From assembly GCA_027604185.1 (NCBI GenBank), contig JADGKB010000188.1, positions 1 through 18,477 of the forward strand: a stretch of 18,477 bases of DNA, given 5' to 3'. Shown here one piece after another: positions 16,220-18,477 of the stretch (position 1 is the first letter of the stretch; each line of letters begins with the position of its first letter). This DNA comes from Boothiomyces macroporosus (Eukaryota; Chytridiomycota; Chytridiomycetes; Rhizophydiales; Terramycetaceae). A model generated the notes under the pieces. The model was not told where the DNA came from. It did no database searches and saw only the letters and a program-made list of their open reading frames with translations. The translations under genes were made by a program, and so were the position numbers.

Positions 16220-17850
16220 ATGAAAGTGGTAAACAACTGCGATTTCTGCATAAAAAGAGTATTATTATTTAATATCAGAAACGGAAATGCGATAGACTGC
16301 AGCCATGCGGGCTTTGCCTTTCAAAAAATGTGGAATGTGTGTACGGAATGAAGGAACTGGATCGAATCGATTACTCTGTGATCGAAGAGAGAATCAAGAA
16401 GCTGGAAATGCTGCTTATCGTACCATTCAAGCATTCTTGGGAAACAAAAGATTTTAGTGATGCGGTCAACCAGATACCTATCATACAGATATCCAAAGAT
16501 ATTGAAAGCCAATTGTTTGAAGAAAATCGCGATTATCTGATAGATTTGAGGTTTGCCAAAATACCAAGTAGCGCTACGCTGGTCACAGAGGATTATTTTC
16601 GGGGATGTGCAAATCAATTTTGGCCGCTGAAATGTATTCTATACTCTGGCGGAGCTCTTTACGCGACTTCAGAACAAATACCAGCTGGTCTCATTAATAG
16701 ACTGGAAATGTCTACTTTATACCTAGAGAAAGCATTAACGTTTAACTTCTGCACTCAAAATGACCCTGTTACCGTTCTTACACTCAGTCAAATTGGGACC
16801 CAGCTGGTACGTTTAGATAAGCCCGATAGTTACCTATATTTCAAGATGGCAATTAAATATGCCAAGATGTTGGGAATTAATTCTGAAGACGGCATTGCAA
16901 AAATATCTCCGTTTGATTACGAAAGGGAAAACATACGGAGAATATGGTGGTTTCTCTACTCTATTTTTGCCCTTAGTACTCAAAAATTTGAAGATGAAGC
17001 AATCAAAGATAGCGACTGTCAGCTCTTTTTACCTTCCGATAATATCAACTTTCGTTTCAATTCAATTGAAGACTATCAAGGAAAAGAGCTGATGGCTAGT
17101 ACCGAATGGTACACGCACTGTATACCCAACCAGTCTGTATTGGCTTACAAGATAATTTTACATAGAATCCAAATCAAACTGCACAAGTATGTCCTCTTGT
17201 TTCTCAGAAAGGAATCAGATGAAATTGAATATATAGCTGGTGCATTAGACGGCTCTCTTAGGGGCTGGTATGACTGTACAATCGGAATATTCAACAGCTG
17301 TGTCTATCAAATCAAAACTCGACAAATGCAACAGGAAGAGCATTGCTGGCTTGCACTTACTACATATCTGATGTATAATTGTGTCCGAATAGAACTAATC
17401 AACCCAAGATTCATGCATTGTATAATGAAGGACAAGCCTGTAGACAAAATTCTGCACATTCGCGAAGCAATTACTGCCGCACTCAACAACACTCAACTGC
17501 TGGAGCTAATTGAAAGTTACAATCCAAATTTTCAATATATTAGCCCGCTTATTATTGCCCTTATTTATCGATCGGCGTTCTTTGTGCAGTGCATAATGCG
17601 GATTCCAGAATTGGAGAAAGACTACTATGTCCGAGCATACGAAAAGCATCTTCAACTCTTTCAGTTATACGAAAAGTCATTTCAAAGAAAAGCGGTTTTC
17701 TACAAGCTTCTAAAGCATACTGAAGATTTAGATTTGTACAGCGCCATACTTTTTTTTGGTGAGCTGAAAGCAAACAACCGACTTTTGTCGCTGGAAAAAC
17801 CTAAATCTGACCCGGCAAAAATGTTTGCAAAGCTATCGCTCTCCAGCTAG
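16220..17850 (+). CDS. Zn(II)2Cys6 transcription factor TF-F, second intron lost
   Basis: Two exons: 16220-16258 and 16279-17850, giving 536 residues. Intron 1 (16259-16278) is 20 nt at the conserved place in the zinc cluster. MKVVNNCDFCIKRKRKCDRL and its continuation give Cys 7, 10, 17, 23, 26 and 33. The coiled coil is YSVIEERIKKLEMLL, then PFKHSW. At the site of intron 2 in the other five genes the reading is continuous (QIGTQLVRLDKPDSYLYF), with the split Arg codon intact, so the intron is cleanly absent. Sequence features are mixed: the C/D-like KRKRKCD, KHSW, FDYERENIR and C-terminal GELKA; the A/B/E-like DLRFAKIPS, NQFWPLK and RLDK. It lies 103 bp from TF-E and ends the array. Confidence 0.94.
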
Positions 17851-18222
17851 TAATATCTTGTAATATATGTAATTAATAGATGTTTTTTAACGATTAACCA
17901 GATCATATTAAAATTTGATGCGTGATGTTGGATCACTCATCAATCAATGGTTAAACTGATCCCGTAATTAAGCCCCTAATTGCTCACCATCACCAAATTC
18001 CCCTAAATTATTACATTTAGCCTAATAGCATTCAAAAAGAAATTGATCTTGTGACGGCCGGCAAACTTGAATTGACTTCGGCACTCTTTCAAATGTTCGT
18101 CTATCAGGGAGTTGAGGCTAATTCATGTAGCGAGCGCACACTGATGCCAATTTGGGAGAAAAAGCGTTGTGGAATAGAATGCAATTGTTATAGAGTCAAC
18201 GGCAACCTGACAAGTCTTTTTT

Positions 18223-18236
18223 TGATTAATTAATCA
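18223..18236. repeat. Perfect 14-bp palindrome TGATTAATTAATCA
   Basis: Self-complementary over all 14 bases. It contains two overlapping ATTAA/TTAAT homeodomain-like cores. About 150 bp before the last gene. Possible dimer-binding site, or chance in AT-rich DNA. Confidence 0.6.
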
Positions 18237-18256
18237 GGGGCTATTGGTAGTGAGAA

Positions 18257-18288
18257 ATTGGCATTTTGGTTGCCAATATGTTGGCCAA
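18257..18288. promoter_or_regulatory. CCAAT-box inverted repeat and TTGGCCAA palindrome
   Basis: ATTGGCA (18257-18263) and TGCCAAT (18271-18277) form a perfect 7-bp inverted repeat holding ATTGG and CCAAT. TTGGCCAA (18281-18288) follows directly. The position, about 100 bp before the last ATG, suits HAP-complex-type CCAAT elements. Inference. Confidence 0.45.
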
Positions 18289-18346
18289 AAGTCGCTTAAT
18301 ACTCACATGACAGCTCCGCAAATTATACCGGGATCAGCTAATGAGA

Positions 18347-18354
18347 TATAAATA
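18347..18354 (+). promoter_or_regulatory. TATA box of the last gene
   Basis: TATAAATA, a consensus TATA box, 29 bp before the ATG at 18384. It is one of the few clear TATA boxes in the window, suggesting a strongly or conditionally expressed gene. Confidence 0.55.
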
Positions 18355-18383
18355 GATGACATATTCTGCAATAACTCAAAAAG

Positions 18384-18477
18384 ATGCTTAGCTTACTTCT
18401 CCAAGTTGTTTCTGCAGTAAAATACTGCCCAACCTTCACTGATGATTTCAATGATATCTTGGACACCAAGGTCTGGC
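18384..18477 (+). CDS. 5' end of a secreted protein (partial)
   Basis: Opens with ATG at 18384 and stays open to the window edge (31 codons). MLSLLLQVVSAVKYC is a compact signal peptide. The next residues (CPTFTDDFNDILDTKVW) have the F-x-D-D-F-x-x-x-L-D-T-x-x-W pattern often seen at the mature N-terminus of secreted beta-sandwich glycoside hydrolases and lectins, for example GH16. A secreted carbohydrate-active protein is the best guess, but 31 residues cannot prove it. A TATA box and CCAAT elements lie upstream. Confidence 0.6.
   Translation, partial: MLSLLLQVVSAVKYCPTFTDDFNDILDTKVW

Larger units (their letters stand above)
17851..18383. other. Intergenic region after the TF array, 533 bp
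   Basis: No supported gene. A 60-codon frame at 18051-18233 lacks an ATG and recognisable features. Elements seen: CGGCCG near 18055, a 14-bp palindrome (18223-18236), CCAAT-type inverted repeats (18257-18288) and a TATA box (18347-18354). The right half is presumably the promoter of the last gene. Confidence 0.5.

Noticed and set aside
18051..18233. 60-codon frame MTAGKLELT...
   Set aside because: Starts with GTG, has no signal peptide or known motif and no splice partners; most likely chance.
1..18477. tRNA, rRNA, CRISPR or transposon sequences
   Set aside because: Read for cloverleaf arms, repeat-spacer arrays, terminal inverted repeats with transposase frames and reverse-transcriptase motifs; none seen.

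Overview
The window looks like a piece of a compact, AT-rich fungal nuclear genome. The evidence is Zn(II)2Cys6 (Gal4-type) transcription factors, Spb4 and Vps2/Did4 orthologue-like genes, GPI-anchor-type secreted proteins, and spliceosomal GT-AG introns. An early-diverging lineage such as a chytrid is my guess; the sequence alone does not fix it.

The most striking property is intron size. Splicing the recognisable genes correctly needs 19 introns, and every one is 19, 20 or 21 nt (5, 11 and 3 cases). They share a 5' GTR, a branch-like (Y/G)TRAY motif whose A lies 4-6 nt from the intron end, and a 3' AG. Open reading frames alone therefore break these genes into pieces and drop short first exons.

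Layout. 1-186: 3' end of a Cys-rich protein (+). 640-1098: repeat-containing GPI-type wall protein (+). 1130-3037: four minus-strand genes separated by only 19-78 bp. In transcription order they are a Cys-rich GPI-type protein, mitochondrial SSB (Rim1/SSBP1) and two tandem J-proteins with a C-terminal membrane helix. About 3548-3922: a small basic plus-strand protein of unknown family with an apparent frameshift, convergent with the next gene. 3914-5632 (-): DEAD-box helicase Spb4/DDX55. 5683-6386 (+): ESCRT-III subunit Vps2/CHMP2, sharing a 50-bp divergent promoter with SPB4. 6387-6489: 41-bp tandem repeats that begin in the VPS2 coding end.

6925-17850: six paralogous Zn2Cys6 regulators (TF-A to TF-F), all on the plus strand with nothing between them. 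Each starts with a 30-39 nt exon carrying the first two zinc-binding cysteines. A 20-21 nt intron then splits the zinc cluster, and a second 20-nt intron lies in the fungal_trans region of five of the six. TF-F has lost that second intron cleanly. A, B and E form one sequence group and C and D another; F has features of both. 18384-18477: 5' end of a further secreted protein, with a TATA box and CCAAT-type elements upstream.

The housekeeping genes are unrelated in pathway, apart from a probable mitochondrial theme in the minus-strand block. The TF array is the accessory, lineage-expanded part. Its targets are unknown. CGG/CCG pairs upstream of four members hint at auto- or cross-regulation, but this is inference.
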